Assembly (NCBI GenBank): GCA_026416585.1
Contig: JAOAEV010000054.1
Span: 1 to 48,895 of the forward strand
From: Chlorobiota bacterium
GTDB lineage: Bacteria; Bacteroidota; Ignavibacteria; Kapaibacteriales; NICIL-2
Direction of reading: 5' to 3'
DNA: 48,895 nt
Shown: one piece after another, positions 40,510-48,893 of the stretch
Numbering within the stretch: position 1 is the stretch's first letter
Layout of the letters: every line of letters begins with the position of its first letter
Made by a program: the position numbers and the translations under genes
The notes under the pieces: generated by a model
What the model was told of the DNA's origin: nothing
The model's input: only the letters and a program-made list of their open reading frames with translations
The model's database searches: none

Positions 40510-41115
40510 ATGACCGCATTTTTTCATCTGATGCCGCAACCGAGCAAGCTCATCAGTGTCGAGCAGTTGTTGCAGGCGTATCGCATCGGTTTTTTTCCGA
40601 TGGCTGAAACCGAGCACGTCGTGCTTTGGCATTCGCCTGATCCGCGGGCAATCATTCCGCTCGATCGGGTACATATTGCTCGCTCAGTACGTACACTTGT
40701 CAAGAAAGGCATCTTCACAGTGCGTAGAAACGGTGATTTTGCCAGTGTGATTCATGCCTGTGCCGATCGCCCGCACACGTGGATTTCGCGAGACCTCATT
40801 CGCCTCTACTGTCGTTTGTACGAGTTGGGATACGCGCATTCAGTCGAAGCGTGGCACGAGGGCCGCCTTGTTGGCGGACTCTATGGCATCGCAATTGGCG
40901 GTGCATTTTTCGGCGAGTCAATGTTCTCGCGTGTCAGTAACGCATCGAAAGTGTGGTTTGCCTATCTGGTTGAGCATCTTCGCCAGCAGGGATTTGTGCT
41001 GCTTGATTCGCAGTACGCCAATCCGTTCACTATTTCGCTCGGTGCCATCGAGATCCCGCGCCGGCAATACCTTGTCAAACTTACGGAGGCGCTCGCACTG
41101 CCATGTACATTTTGA
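40510..41115 (+). CDS. aat: Leucyl/phenylalanyl-tRNA-protein transferase
   Basis: 201 residues from ATG 40510. It adds Leu or Phe to the N-termini of proteins that start with Arg or Lys, feeding the bacterial N-degron route through ClpS/ClpAP. Family blocks are QLLQAYRIGFFPMAE, LWHSPDPRAIIPLD, HTWISRDLIRLYCRLYELG, HSVEAWHEGRLVGGLYGIAI, GGAFFGESMFSRVSNASKVW and LLDSQYANPFTISLGA. The end overlaps the next gene by 13 bases. Confidence 0.97.
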   Translation: MTAFFHLMPQPSKLISVEQLLQAYRIGFFPMAETEHVVLWHSPDPRAIIPLDRVHIARSVRTLVKKGIFTVRRNGDFASVIHACADRPHTWISRDLIRLYCRLYELGYAHSVEAWHEGRLVGGLYGIAIGGAFFGESMFSRVSNASKVWFAYLVEHLRQQGFVLLDSQYANPFTISLGAIEIPRRQYLVKLTEALALPCTF

Positions 41116-42779
41116 TTGTTTGTGCTGTGTGCCTGTTCGTCAGTGGCTGCCGTGACATTGCATTGCAGCAAACCCCACCAGTTCGGCTGCTTGACTGTCC
41201 GCCATCACCTGTACCCGAATGCCATCCGAGCCGCTGGGAAGGCGATTCGCTTGATACTACCACCGTTCCACCACACCGCGACCAGCAACACTGGTGGCGC
41301 ATCCGCACTGTACGCGGAGCAAATGGACCCACCCAAGAATATGCGCTGTGCTTTTTCGACTCACGCCGCGGTTGGCTCACACATGGCACTACGGCGGTAC
41401 AACATGCGACGCCGATCCTGATGGCTGCCACCGACTCGCTAATCATCACCGGCAAGGACATCCTGCTGGACGGATTCCGGAGCATTGGCACTTTTACCAC
41501 CGACGGCCGCACGATCCTTGCCGGTGGGCTCCCTGACGGCTCACGTCGTGCTCGTGTGGTGCTCCTTCATGGCATACGCACTGATTCCGTACATGCTCGC
41601 GGAACATCGCTGCTAATTGGGCAGAACGAGTGGACATCCCACCCCGCACTTTCCAGCGATGGAACGCTATTGATCGTCGCATCCAACCGCGATGGTGGCT
41701 ATGGTGGGCTCGACCTATGGTACTCGATTCGTCGCAGCGATGGCACGTGGGATTCGCTCCGCAATCTTGGTCCCACACTCAACACCCCGTGCGACGAACT
41801 GTCGCCGTTCATTGCGTCCGATGGCACGCTGCTGTTTGCATCAAATGGCCACGCCAGCATGGGTGGATACGACCTATTTGCTGCTCGTCTTGTGCGTAGT
41901 AACTCGGCTGTGATTCCTGGGGCCGTCGAAAACCTTCGTCCGCCTATCAATACGAGTGCCGATGAGATTTTTCCTTCGACGTCGGGCGATTGGAGGCGGC
42001 TGCTCTATTGGAGTTCAAATCGTCGCGATCGGAACTTTGATCTCTACGTTGCCGAACGACTCGAGCGACCGAAGGCGCCACCACCTGCAATTACTAGCGA
42101 AGAAAAAACCGACGAGGTCACACCCCGTGCACGAATTCGCGGAAGAGTACGCACCGCTGACAAACATCCCGTCAGGAACGCCGACATCAGTGTGCACGAC
42201 ATCGAACGCCGCAGAACAGTTGCCCAAACCCAGACTGATACTATCGGCACATTTGAGGTAATCGTACCCACAGAACGCGAGTTAGAAATCACTGCCCAAA
42301 GCGAATCAGGGTTTTATGACACCCGCCGCATCCGCATTCGGCGTGAAGATACTGCAGTGACAATTGCCGAAGACTTTACCATCCCTGCAGTGCTGACGCT
42401 CCGAATTAATTTTCCCCATGACCAAGCACGTGTGCCATACGAATTCGTGCTCGACTCCAACGGGATGCAAACCGACCATCGCTGGTCCGATGAACTCGAC
42501 CGCGTTGCAGAAAACATCTTGCGCTACCGCGACCGAATCAAGCGCATTGTCCTGGTTGGACATACTGACCCTAATGGTACCGACGCATACAACCTGGATT
42601 TAGGACGCCGCCGCGTCGAGTTCGTCATCGAAGAGCTCGTCAAACGTGGCGTGCCGCAGTCACTGCTCGAAGGAACTTCCGCCGGCGAGCGTCAGCTCTT
42701 GCCGCGCCGAGCAGGTGAGCCGACCAATCAATACTACCGCCGCAATCGCCGGGTGGAATTATCGAAGGTGCTCCAGTAG
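41103..42779 (+). CDS. PorE-like lipoprotein (PD40 propeller, carboxypeptidase-regulatory-like, OmpA domains)
   Basis: 558 residues. The lipobox LFVSGC puts the lipidation at C16. Propeller repeats run over about 140-320, with WTSHPALSSDGTLLIVASNR, DELSPFIASDGTLLFASNGH and DEIFPSTSGDWRRLLYWSSN as WD40/PD40 units. A beta-sandwich (RGRVRTADKHPVRNADISVH) follows, then a peptidoglycan-binding OmpA domain with LVGHTDPNGTDAYNLDLGRR. This order matches PorE of the type IX secretion system of Porphyromonas gingivalis, except that the N-terminal TPR part is missing. Peptidoglycan anchoring is likely; a T9SS link is an inference. Confidence 0.83.
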   Translation: MYILIVCAVCLFVSGCRDIALQQTPPVRLLDCPPSPVPECHPSRWEGDSLDTTTVPPHRDQQHWWRIRTVRGANGPTQEYALCFFDSRRGWLTHGTTAVQHATPILMAATDSLIITGKDILLDGFRSIGTFTTDGRTILAGGLPDGSRRARVVLLHGIRTDSVHARGTSLLIGQNEWTSHPALSSDGTLLIVASNRDGGYGGLDLWYSIRRSDGTWDSLRNLGPTLNTPCDELSPFIASDGTLLFASNGHASMGGYDLFAARLVRSNSAVIPGAVENLRPPINTSADEIFPSTSGDWRRLLYWSSNRRDRNFDLYVAERLERPKAPPPAITSEEKTDEVTPRARIRGRVRTADKHPVRNADISVHDIERRRTVAQTQTDTIGTFEVIVPTERELEITAQSESGFYDTRRIRIRREDTAVTIAEDFTIPAVLTLRINFPHDQARVPYEFVLDSNGMQTDHRWSDELDRVAENILRYRDRIKRIVLVGHTDPNGTDAYNLDLGRRRVEFVIEELVKRGVPQSLLEGTSAGERQLLPRRAGEPTNQYYRRNRRVELSKVLQ

Positions 42780-42780
42780 T

Positions 42781-43734
42781 ATGATGCACCGAATTGTAGC
42801 AATCGGGATTATCTGCTGCGCAGCTATCACAGCGCAACAACGTGGTGCATCTACGGACACCATCACGGGCAGCGATTTTCTCCAGTACGTGTCCACAGGT
42901 TGGTTCCCACGTCCATATAACGCCGTTGGCACATACATCGGGTCAGCTCTGAACGTTTACCAACACAGCAGCGCCGGGAACATTCATACACGTGGCACAC
43001 GACCCATTGCAGGAACATGGAGTACCGACCATCCCTTCCGCAGCAGGGAGGAAGATATCAAAAAACCATGGTCCGACGACAACGCCGACGTTGATTTCCC
43101 CGATCTTGGCTATAGCGCTCCAGTAATGGCACGCGTGGAGTGGAATGTACCACTGCTCCATTGCATCGTTCGCCTTGATGCTATGTACGAGATATCGCGT
43201 GAGCGGCTGTACTACCTGGACACATCGCGGAAATACCTATCGCTTAGCGGTATGCCAACTCCATTTCGCGAGGTAAGCATCCTGTTCAACAATGAGCATT
43301 TTCTCGGCACCCGTCTCGGCGTAATGGTACCGATCTACGGTGCATTCGTTACCAGCGAGCCACTCCAGTTTGATTCGACCTCTCGTTTTACAATCGACCG
43401 ACTTAGTTCGTTCTACTACGTCAGTGCTGGTATTCACGGTGCAGCACTCATCCTCAGCGAAGCAACACAGTACGTGCAAATCGCCGATGCAAAATCCGCC
43501 CTTCGATATGCCAACGGACAAGACACCGTCACACTGCTGCACAAGGCGCGACTATCAACAGCGGCTCCTGTGCGCTGGCATGCTGATGTGTCGATCGGCT
43601 GGCAAGCATCGTTTGGCATTTTCTCATTTTCCGTCGAAGCATATGCGTCGTTTCCGCTATCGAGTGTGCTGAATGACGCACAGTGGATGCTCTACCGCTA
43701 CGGTCTGCGGACGGCAATTGGGTGGGAACGGTGA
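42781..43734 (+). CDS. Probable outer-membrane protein (317 aa)
   Basis: The first residues, MMHRIVAIGIICCAAITAQQ, form a signal peptide, and ATG 42781 lies one base after the preceding stop. The mature region is rich in alternating strands, for example LHCIVRLDAMYEISRERLYY and FYYVSAGIHGAALILSEATQ, and ends near FSVEAYASFPLSSVLNDAQW and GLRTAIGWER. It is likely a barrel or surface protein. I do not recognise a family. Close packing with the PorE-like gene hints at shared expression. Confidence 0.6.
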   Translation: MMHRIVAIGIICCAAITAQQRGASTDTITGSDFLQYVSTGWFPRPYNAVGTYIGSALNVYQHSSAGNIHTRGTRPIAGTWSTDHPFRSREEDIKKPWSDDNADVDFPDLGYSAPVMARVEWNVPLLHCIVRLDAMYEISRERLYYLDTSRKYLSLSGMPTPFREVSILFNNEHFLGTRLGVMVPIYGAFVTSEPLQFDSTSRFTIDRLSSFYYVSAGIHGAALILSEATQYVQIADAKSALRYANGQDTVTLLHKARLSTAAPVRWHADVSIGWQASFGIFSFSVEAYASFPLSSVLNDAQWMLYRYGLRTAIGWER

Positions 43735-43735
43735 T

Positions 43736-43763
43736 TTTTGCAGAAGTGTCCACTTCTGCAAAA
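43736..43763 (+). repeat. Perfect 13-bp inverted repeat between genes
   Basis: TTTTGCAGAAGTG (43736-43748), two bases TC, then CACTTCTGCAAAA (43751-43763). It begins two bases after the stop of the barrel gene and ends three bases before the GGAG ribosome-binding site of the GT2 gene. The T-run is before and the A-run after it on both strands, so it lacks the U-tract of a standard terminator. Confidence 0.9.
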
Positions 43764-43772
43764 TCGGAGCAT

Positions 43773-44723
43773 ATGTCTGGACCTCCTTATGCTGACAGCG
43801 GGATTAGTGTCGTCGTGCCATTTCTTGACGAGCGCGACTCGCTCGGCGAATTGATTGAGCGCCTCGAGCGCGTGCTTGCTTCGCTGGCGGGAGATGCGTA
43901 CGAAATCATCTTCGTGGACGACGGCTCACGCGATGGTTCGTTCGAGGTTGTGCGCAGTGCACACGAGCGTAACCAGCGAATTCATGCGATTCGCTTCCGG
44001 CGCAACTACGGTAAGTCTGCAGCGCTTGCCGTTGGTTTCGAACATGTGCACTACCGCATTGTCGTCACACTTGATGCTGACTTGCAAGACGATCCTGATG
44101 AAATCCCTAAGCTGCTGGCAAAGCTCGATGAGGGATACGATGTCGTCTCTGGCTGGAAACAAATACGGCACGATCCGCTCGAAAAGACATTGCCTTCGAA
44201 GCTCTTCAATGCTGTTACATCGCTGGTCAGTGGCATTCGTCTGCATGATTTCAATTGCGGGCTCAAAGCATACCGCGAGGAAGTTGTTCGGACGCTCACG
44301 CTTTATGGGGAGATGCACCGATACATCCCCGCCCTTGCGCACTGGGAAGGATTTCGCGTTGTTGAAGTGCCAGTGCGCCATCATCGGCGCAAATACGGAC
44401 GTTCTAAGTTCGGTGCCAGCCGCTACGTCAAAGGTTTCTTGGATCTGCTGACAGTCGTGCTCACAACACGCTATCTGAAACGTCCGCTTCACCTTTTCGG
44501 CTCAATCGGTACACTGCTACTTGTCGCCGGATTCACGATCGCACTTGCATTGACGATCGAATGGGCAGTGGGTGGAACGTATCTGACCAATCGTCCACTA
44601 CTGCTGATGGCAGTAGCGTTCATGATTGTGGGCATGCAACTGATTTCCATCGGATTGGTTGGTGAACTCGTCGTGCGTCAATCGCAAAGCACACGCGAAT
44701 ACCATGTGCGTGAGCGGCTCTGA
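43773..44723 (+). CDS. GT2-family glycosyltransferase (DPM1/GtrB-like) with two C-terminal membrane helices
   Basis: 316 residues from ATG 43773, GGAG four bases upstream. The GT-A catalytic half has ISVVVPFLDERDSLGELIER, IIFVDDGSRDGS, the D-x-D equivalent TLDADLQDDPDE, and the acceptor motif RRKYGRSKFG. Two hydrophobic helices follow (LFGSIGTLLLVAGFTIALAL, LLLMAVAFMIVGMQLISIGL). Such enzymes pass a hexose from UDP- or GDP-sugar to undecaprenyl phosphate. It fits the polysaccharide genes around. The acceptor is an inference. Confidence 0.93.
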   Translation: MSGPPYADSGISVVVPFLDERDSLGELIERLERVLASLAGDAYEIIFVDDGSRDGSFEVVRSAHERNQRIHAIRFRRNYGKSAALAVGFEHVHYRIVVTLDADLQDDPDEIPKLLAKLDEGYDVVSGWKQIRHDPLEKTLPSKLFNAVTSLVSGIRLHDFNCGLKAYREEVVRTLTLYGEMHRYIPALAHWEGFRVVEVPVRHHRRKYGRSKFGASRYVKGFLDLLTVVLTTRYLKRPLHLFGSIGTLLLVAGFTIALALTIEWAVGGTYLTNRPLLLMAVAFMIVGMQLISIGLVGELVVRQSQSTREYHVRERL

Positions 44724-44729
44724 GCATCA

Positions 44730-44759
44730 TTGTTTGCGTCAAAGGCGGTCGTATATTCG
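44730..44759 (+). promoter_or_regulatory. Possible promoter for the 44792 barrel gene
   Basis: TTG (44730-44732), 19 bases, then TATATTCG (44752-44759), one mismatch from TAnnTTTG. The expected start lies about 25 bases before the ATG. The 68-base gap has no other feature. Confidence 0.4.
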
Positions 44760-44791
44760 CCCGCAGTCTTGTATCTCACCCGATCGTCTCA

Positions 44792-45556
44792 ATGATTCGT
44801 TCTTGCGCGGCAGTGGTCATTGGTATCGTGCTTACTATCAGAGCTGTAGCACAGGTACATCCTACGACCGCATCTTTCGGCTACACGGCAACATTTCTGG
44901 TCAACAGTCCCGCGACAAACTTGATTTTCACACCGTCGAACAACGATTCAGGATTTGTGTACGTCACTGGTTCGCGCTTTGTCGGCGCGCAATCGGGGAT
45001 CACGCTGCGGCTCACCCACGCACTCGATGAACAGACGCGATGGTTTGTGCCAGCCAGCATCGAAGCAGTTTTCTTTCGCGGTAAGCAGCGACTGGAAAGC
45101 CAACTGTTCATTGGTCGTGGAGAAGTCGCAGCCGAAATGTACACGCTTTCCAGCGGCATTCAATACCGTGTACTTGACCTACCACTGGCACAAGCGTTCA
45201 TCTATGCGTCCGCCGAGCCACGTGTTTCGTATCTGAGCGGCGTTCGTTTTTCCTATCAGGTCAGCGATAAAGCAACCGGTCATCTCGTTCCGGACTACTC
45301 GCTTGATACCACGCTCAAGCAGTCGGTGGTGCGCGCCGGCGGCACTCTTCGCGTGGGCGCACAAGGTGTTCTCGACGAGCGCCTGATGATCAATCTGAGT
45401 ATTGCATGGGGAGCGTTCAACCTCATCGGTCGCGATAGTCGCACAACTGATCCACAGCGGCGCGGCTACCTACTGACCCCGACACGCATTTCGGAAACCA
45501 ATGAGGCAATCGAACAATTCATGCAATTTTCGCTCTGGATTCAGTACCCATTCTGA
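44792..45556 (+). CDS. Outer-membrane beta-barrel protein (254 aa)
   Basis: Signal peptide MIRSCAAVVIGIVLTIRAVA, then strand-rich sequence (TASFGYTATFLVNSPATNLI, GVRFSYQVSDKATGHLVPDY, RVGAQGVLDERLMINLSIAW) ending MQFSLWIQYPF with a terminal aromatic. This matches an outer-membrane barrel of 10-12 strands. I recognise no named family. A promoter-like motif lies upstream and kmo follows after 16 bases. Confidence 0.7.
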   Translation: MIRSCAAVVIGIVLTIRAVAQVHPTTASFGYTATFLVNSPATNLIFTPSNNDSGFVYVTGSRFVGAQSGITLRLTHALDEQTRWFVPASIEAVFFRGKQRLESQLFIGRGEVAAEMYTLSSGIQYRVLDLPLAQAFIYASAEPRVSYLSGVRFSYQVSDKATGHLVPDYSLDTTLKQSVVRAGGTLRVGAQGVLDERLMINLSIAWGAFNLIGRDSRTTDPQRRGYLLTPTRISETNEAIEQFMQFSLWIQYPF

Positions 45557-45572
45557 CAAGTTTTCTTGTTCT

Positions 45573-46934
45573 ATGCGCGTTGTCATTGTTGGTGGCGGTT
45601 TGGTTGGGGCGCTATTGACGATACTTCTCGGTCGGCGCGGCTACGATGTTCATCTTCTCGAGCGCCGTGCGGATATGCGCGTGCACGGCTACAGCGGCGG
45701 GCGTTCAATCAACCTGGCGCTAAGCGACCGTGGCATCCGTGCCTTGGAGCGTGCAGGCATCGCCGACCGCATTTTGCCGCTAACCATTCCGATGTACGGG
45801 CGCATGATCCACCATGAGGATTCATCGCTCGATTTCCAACCCTACGGCATTGCGGGACAAGCCATTCGTTCGCTGTCGCGTTCGCTTCTCAATGCCACGC
45901 TACTCGATGTCGCCGAGGAACTGCCATCGGTTACACTGGAGTTCGAATGGCGCTGCATCGGCGTCGAGCCAGAGCATCCTGCAGCATGCTTTGCTCACAC
46001 CGCCACGGGAGAACAACGCCGCGTCGAATGCGACGTACTCATCGGCGCTGATGGCGCATTCTCGGCTGTCCGCGATGCGCTTCATTACTGCGACCGCTTT
46101 GACTATTGCCAGGAATACCTCGACTACGGCTACAAGGAACTCAGCATTCCTGCTGCTGACGGTGGTGGCTTTCGTATCGAGCCAAATGCGCTCCATATCT
46201 GGCCCCGTCACAATTTCATGATGATTGCCCTCCCGAACACCGAAGGAACCTTCACATGCACGCTGTTCTTGCCGTTTGAGGGGAAAGTGTCCTTCGACCG
46301 GCTCCAATCGCGCGACGATGTGCGTGCGTTCTTCGAGCACCATTTCCCCGACGCTGTCACTTTGATGCCGACGTTGCTCGAAGACTTCGAGAATAACCCG
46401 ACGTCGTCGCTCGTGACAATACGCTGCTACCCATGGGTTGTCGGACGAACAGCGCTCATCGGTGATGCTGCGCATGCCATCGTACCATTCTACGGGCAGG
46501 GAATGAACGCTGGCTTCGAAGATTGCCGTATCCTCGACGAGTTGCTCGAGCAATACAACGATAAGTGGGACGAAGCATTAGCTGCGTATCAACAGATTCG
46601 CAAACCTGCCGGTGATGCTGTCGCTCGTTTAGCACTAGACAACTTCGTCGAAATGCGCGACAAAGTTGCTGATCATCTGTTCGTGCTTCGTAAAAAAATT
46701 GAGGTGCTGCTCTTGGAGCACTTCCCCGAGCTTTACACGCCGCTCTACACACTGGTGACATTTACACCAGAGGTTCCCTACGAGGAAGCCTATCGCCGCG
46801 GGCAGGCAAATGAACGTGTTATCGCTGAGATCATGGCATTGCCGGATATCGCGGAACGCTGGAACGATCCGGCAATGCTACCAACGTATCGCCGCATGTT
46901 GGAGCGACACTTCTCGACAGCCGATGGTACGTAG
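45573..46934 (+). CDS. kmo: Kynurenine 3-monooxygenase
   Basis: 453 residues from ATG 45573. This FAD enzyme hydroxylates L-kynurenine to 3-hydroxykynurenine with NADPH and oxygen. The FAD motif is VVIVGGGLVGALLTILLGRRGYDV, the substrate-pocket segment is HGYSGGRSINLALSDRGIRA, and the second FAD site is LIGDAAHAIVPFYGQGMNAG (near residues 300). The C-terminal helix region EVPYEEAYRRGQ is family-typical. Its end overlaps nadC by 11 bases. The co-genes kynU and haaO are not in the window. Confidence 0.93.
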   Translation: MRVVIVGGGLVGALLTILLGRRGYDVHLLERRADMRVHGYSGGRSINLALSDRGIRALERAGIADRILPLTIPMYGRMIHHEDSSLDFQPYGIAGQAIRSLSRSLLNATLLDVAEELPSVTLEFEWRCIGVEPEHPAACFAHTATGEQRRVECDVLIGADGAFSAVRDALHYCDRFDYCQEYLDYGYKELSIPAADGGGFRIEPNALHIWPRHNFMMIALPNTEGTFTCTLFLPFEGKVSFDRLQSRDDVRAFFEHHFPDAVTLMPTLLEDFENNPTSSLVTIRCYPWVVGRTALIGDAAHAIVPFYGQGMNAGFEDCRILDELLEQYNDKWDEALAAYQQIRKPAGDAVARLALDNFVEMRDKVADHLFVLRKKIEVLLLEHFPELYTPLYTLVTFTPEVPYEEAYRRGQANERVIAEIMALPDIAERWNDPAMLPTYRRMLERHFSTADGT

Positions 46935-47787
46935 TGTGATTCATGACGCATCGGTTCTACGGCTGGTGCAAATCGCGCTTGCAGAGGACATCGGCAGCGG
47001 CGATATCACCAGTGAAGCGATTATCGAACCAACCTGGCGGGCACGTGCAACGCTGGTGGCAAAATCATCGGGCATTGTGTGCGGACTACCGATCGCAGCA
47101 CTCGTGTTTCGTGCGGTTGATGCCGACACTGCGTGGGAGCAACTGGTCGAAGAAGGGCAATCTATCGAGCCACAAACACCGATTGCACACGTCTATGGCA
47201 CTGCGCGCTCATTACTGGCAGCAGAACGTACAGCCTTGAATTTTTTGCAACGCATGAGCGGCGTTGCTACCCTCACCCGCCGCTACGTCGAAGCAATCGC
47301 GGGAACCTCGGCACGCATTCTTGACACGCGCAAAACTATCCCAGCCTGGCGATTGCTTGATAAGTACGCCTGCATCATTGGTGGGGCAGAGAACCATCGT
47401 ATGGGGCTTTACGACATGGTGCTGGTCAAGGATAACCACATCGCTGCAGCTGGTAGCATCGAGGCAGCACTGGCAGCAGTTGCACCACTGCGCTACAGTG
47501 GGCAGTACCTGATCGAGGTCGAAGTGCAATCGCTCGACCAATTAGAACGTGCGTTGGCAGCGGGAGGATTCGATCGCATTATGCTCGACAACTTTTCGAT
47601 TGAGCAACTCCGCATCGCCGTCAAACGCATCGCCGGACGTTACCAGGTTGAAGCATCTGGAGGCGTAACACTCGATACAGTCCGTGCCATTGCCGAAACG
47701 GGGGTAAATTTTATCTCCGTTGGAGCACTGACACATTCGGCACCTGCACTCGACATCTCAATGGATATTGCCATCGCCAGAACATGA
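46924..47787 (+). CDS. nadC: Nicotinate-nucleotide pyrophosphorylase (carboxylating), quinolinate phosphoribosyltransferase
   Basis: 287 residues from ATG 46924, within the end of kmo. It converts quinolinate and PRPP to nicotinate mononucleotide. Typical parts are AEDIGSGDITSEAI, RTALNFLQRMSGVATLTRRY, ILDTRKTIPAWRLLDKYACI, GGAENHRMGLYDMVLVKDNH, and EVEVQSLDQLERAL with DRIMLDNFS. It is translationally coupled to kmo, so the quinolinate probably comes from tryptophan by the kynurenine path rather than only from aspartate. Confidence 0.97.
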   Translation: MVRSVIHDASVLRLVQIALAEDIGSGDITSEAIIEPTWRARATLVAKSSGIVCGLPIAALVFRAVDADTAWEQLVEEGQSIEPQTPIAHVYGTARSLLAAERTALNFLQRMSGVATLTRRYVEAIAGTSARILDTRKTIPAWRLLDKYACIIGGAENHRMGLYDMVLVKDNHIAAAGSIEAALAAVAPLRYSGQYLIEVEVQSLDQLERALAAGGFDRIMLDNFSIEQLRIAVKRIAGRYQVEASGGVTLDTVRAIAETGVNFISVGALTHSAPALDISMDIAIART

Positions 47788-47838
47788 AATGGTAACTGCC
47801 ACTACACTGCAACAACAACACAGGCGCTGAAGAATCGC

Positions 47839-48747
47839 ATGACACTGCAACGACTGACGGTGCTCCTTCTACTGCAAACAGTTTTCGTGTGGGCACAATC
47901 AAGCACAACCAGCGTTGACGATGACTCCCTCGAGACAGGAGTGCAGATCGGCCGCGGCACTGTCGGTATGCGATTGAGCGTATCCCTACCGACGAGTCTG
48001 CAACTGTTACGCATAACGGGTGGGTATTCGATCCCAGTGGTCAACGCTGCCCCAAGGTTTTCGCCAGCACTGATCACAGAGCTGGATTTCGGCAATCTTA
48101 CTGCACACCGGCTCCGCCGCGATACGAGCGTTGCTGCCCTCGATGGGTCGAATATCACGGTGGGAGCGCTGGTGCCATCAGCAGCAGTCAGTGATTCTTC
48201 ACGTGTTGCAGTCGAAGGATGGCGTATTGGCTTTCGGTTCGCCAGTGGTCATCGTCTTTCTAACGATGGTCATAGCGGTTTCCATCTGCTCCACTCCGGC
48301 GGTTGGACATGGTCGTTCGTCCGTCCGGGCACGTTGCCATCTGGCGGAGACAGTATCGCCAATGCATCAGCACATGGCACCGCAGACGCCTATCGCAGTT
48401 CACATTTTGGCGCTAACACGAGTGCAACGATTGGTTACACCATCGGAGGCATAGTTGCCATCGAAGCGAGCTACCAGCGCGTGTTGCTCTACAAGAATCA
48501 TGTTTTCTTCCCCTGGCTCGGCAGTCTTATGCTGGAAGGACTTGCACAGACAATATTGAAAACAGCACTCAGTCATCGCATGAAACAGAATCCACGCGCC
48601 ACAGCGATTGCCACGTTCGTCCTTCAATCGGCGCTCTCATGGGGAATTTACCAGCTCCGCAGCACCAGTGGTCAGCACTTTCCTTTTGCCGGTAACACAC
48701 CACTGTCGTGGAACGAATTCCGCATGAGCATCGGCATTCAGTTTTAG
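47839..48747 (+). CDS. Outer-membrane beta-barrel protein (302 aa)
   Basis: Signal peptide MTLQRLTVLLLLQTVFVWAQ, then strand-type repeats (GTVGMRLSVSLPTSLQLLRI, GWRIGFRFASGHRLSNDG, ATIGYTIGGIVAIEASYQRV) and a final strand ending FRMSIGIQF. Like the other barrels it ends in phenylalanine. It sits 51 bases after nadC and may be in the same operon. The stop overlaps the stop of the convergent gene by two bases. Confidence 0.75.
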   Translation: MTLQRLTVLLLLQTVFVWAQSSTTSVDDDSLETGVQIGRGTVGMRLSVSLPTSLQLLRITGGYSIPVVNAAPRFSPALITELDFGNLTAHRLRRDTSVAALDGSNITVGALVPSAAVSDSSRVAVEGWRIGFRFASGHRLSNDGHSGFHLLHSGGWTWSFVRPGTLPSGGDSIANASAHGTADAYRSSHFGANTSATIGYTIGGIVAIEASYQRVLLYKNHVFFPWLGSLMLEGLAQTILKTALSHRMKQNPRATAIATFVLQSALSWGIYQLRSTSGQHFPFAGNTPLSWNEFRMSIGIQF

Positions 48748-48893
48748 CGGCGTTGCCATCGTGTCGGTAGAGCCCATGGTTGCGATTTGACGACCATGCT
48801 TTCGTCCTCGCCGTCGTACTGCCATGTGCACTGCAGAAACAACGAGTATTTGCCCGGTAGGAGATGAGGGACATCGTCGGAGAGAGGACGCCA
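48744..48893 (-). CDS. C-terminal end of a gene entering from the right edge
   Basis: Reading from the right edge, 49 residues (WRPLSDDVPHLLPGKYSLFL, later QCTWQYDGEDESMVVKSQPW, ending LPTRWQRR) run to a TAA at 48744. The amino-acid make-up and the clean stop next to the convergent gene make this a real C-terminus, probably of a beta-rich domain. Family unknown. Confidence 0.5.
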   Translation of the reverse strand, partial: WRPLSDDVPHLLPGKYSLFLQCTWQYDGEDESMVVKSQPWALPTRWQRR

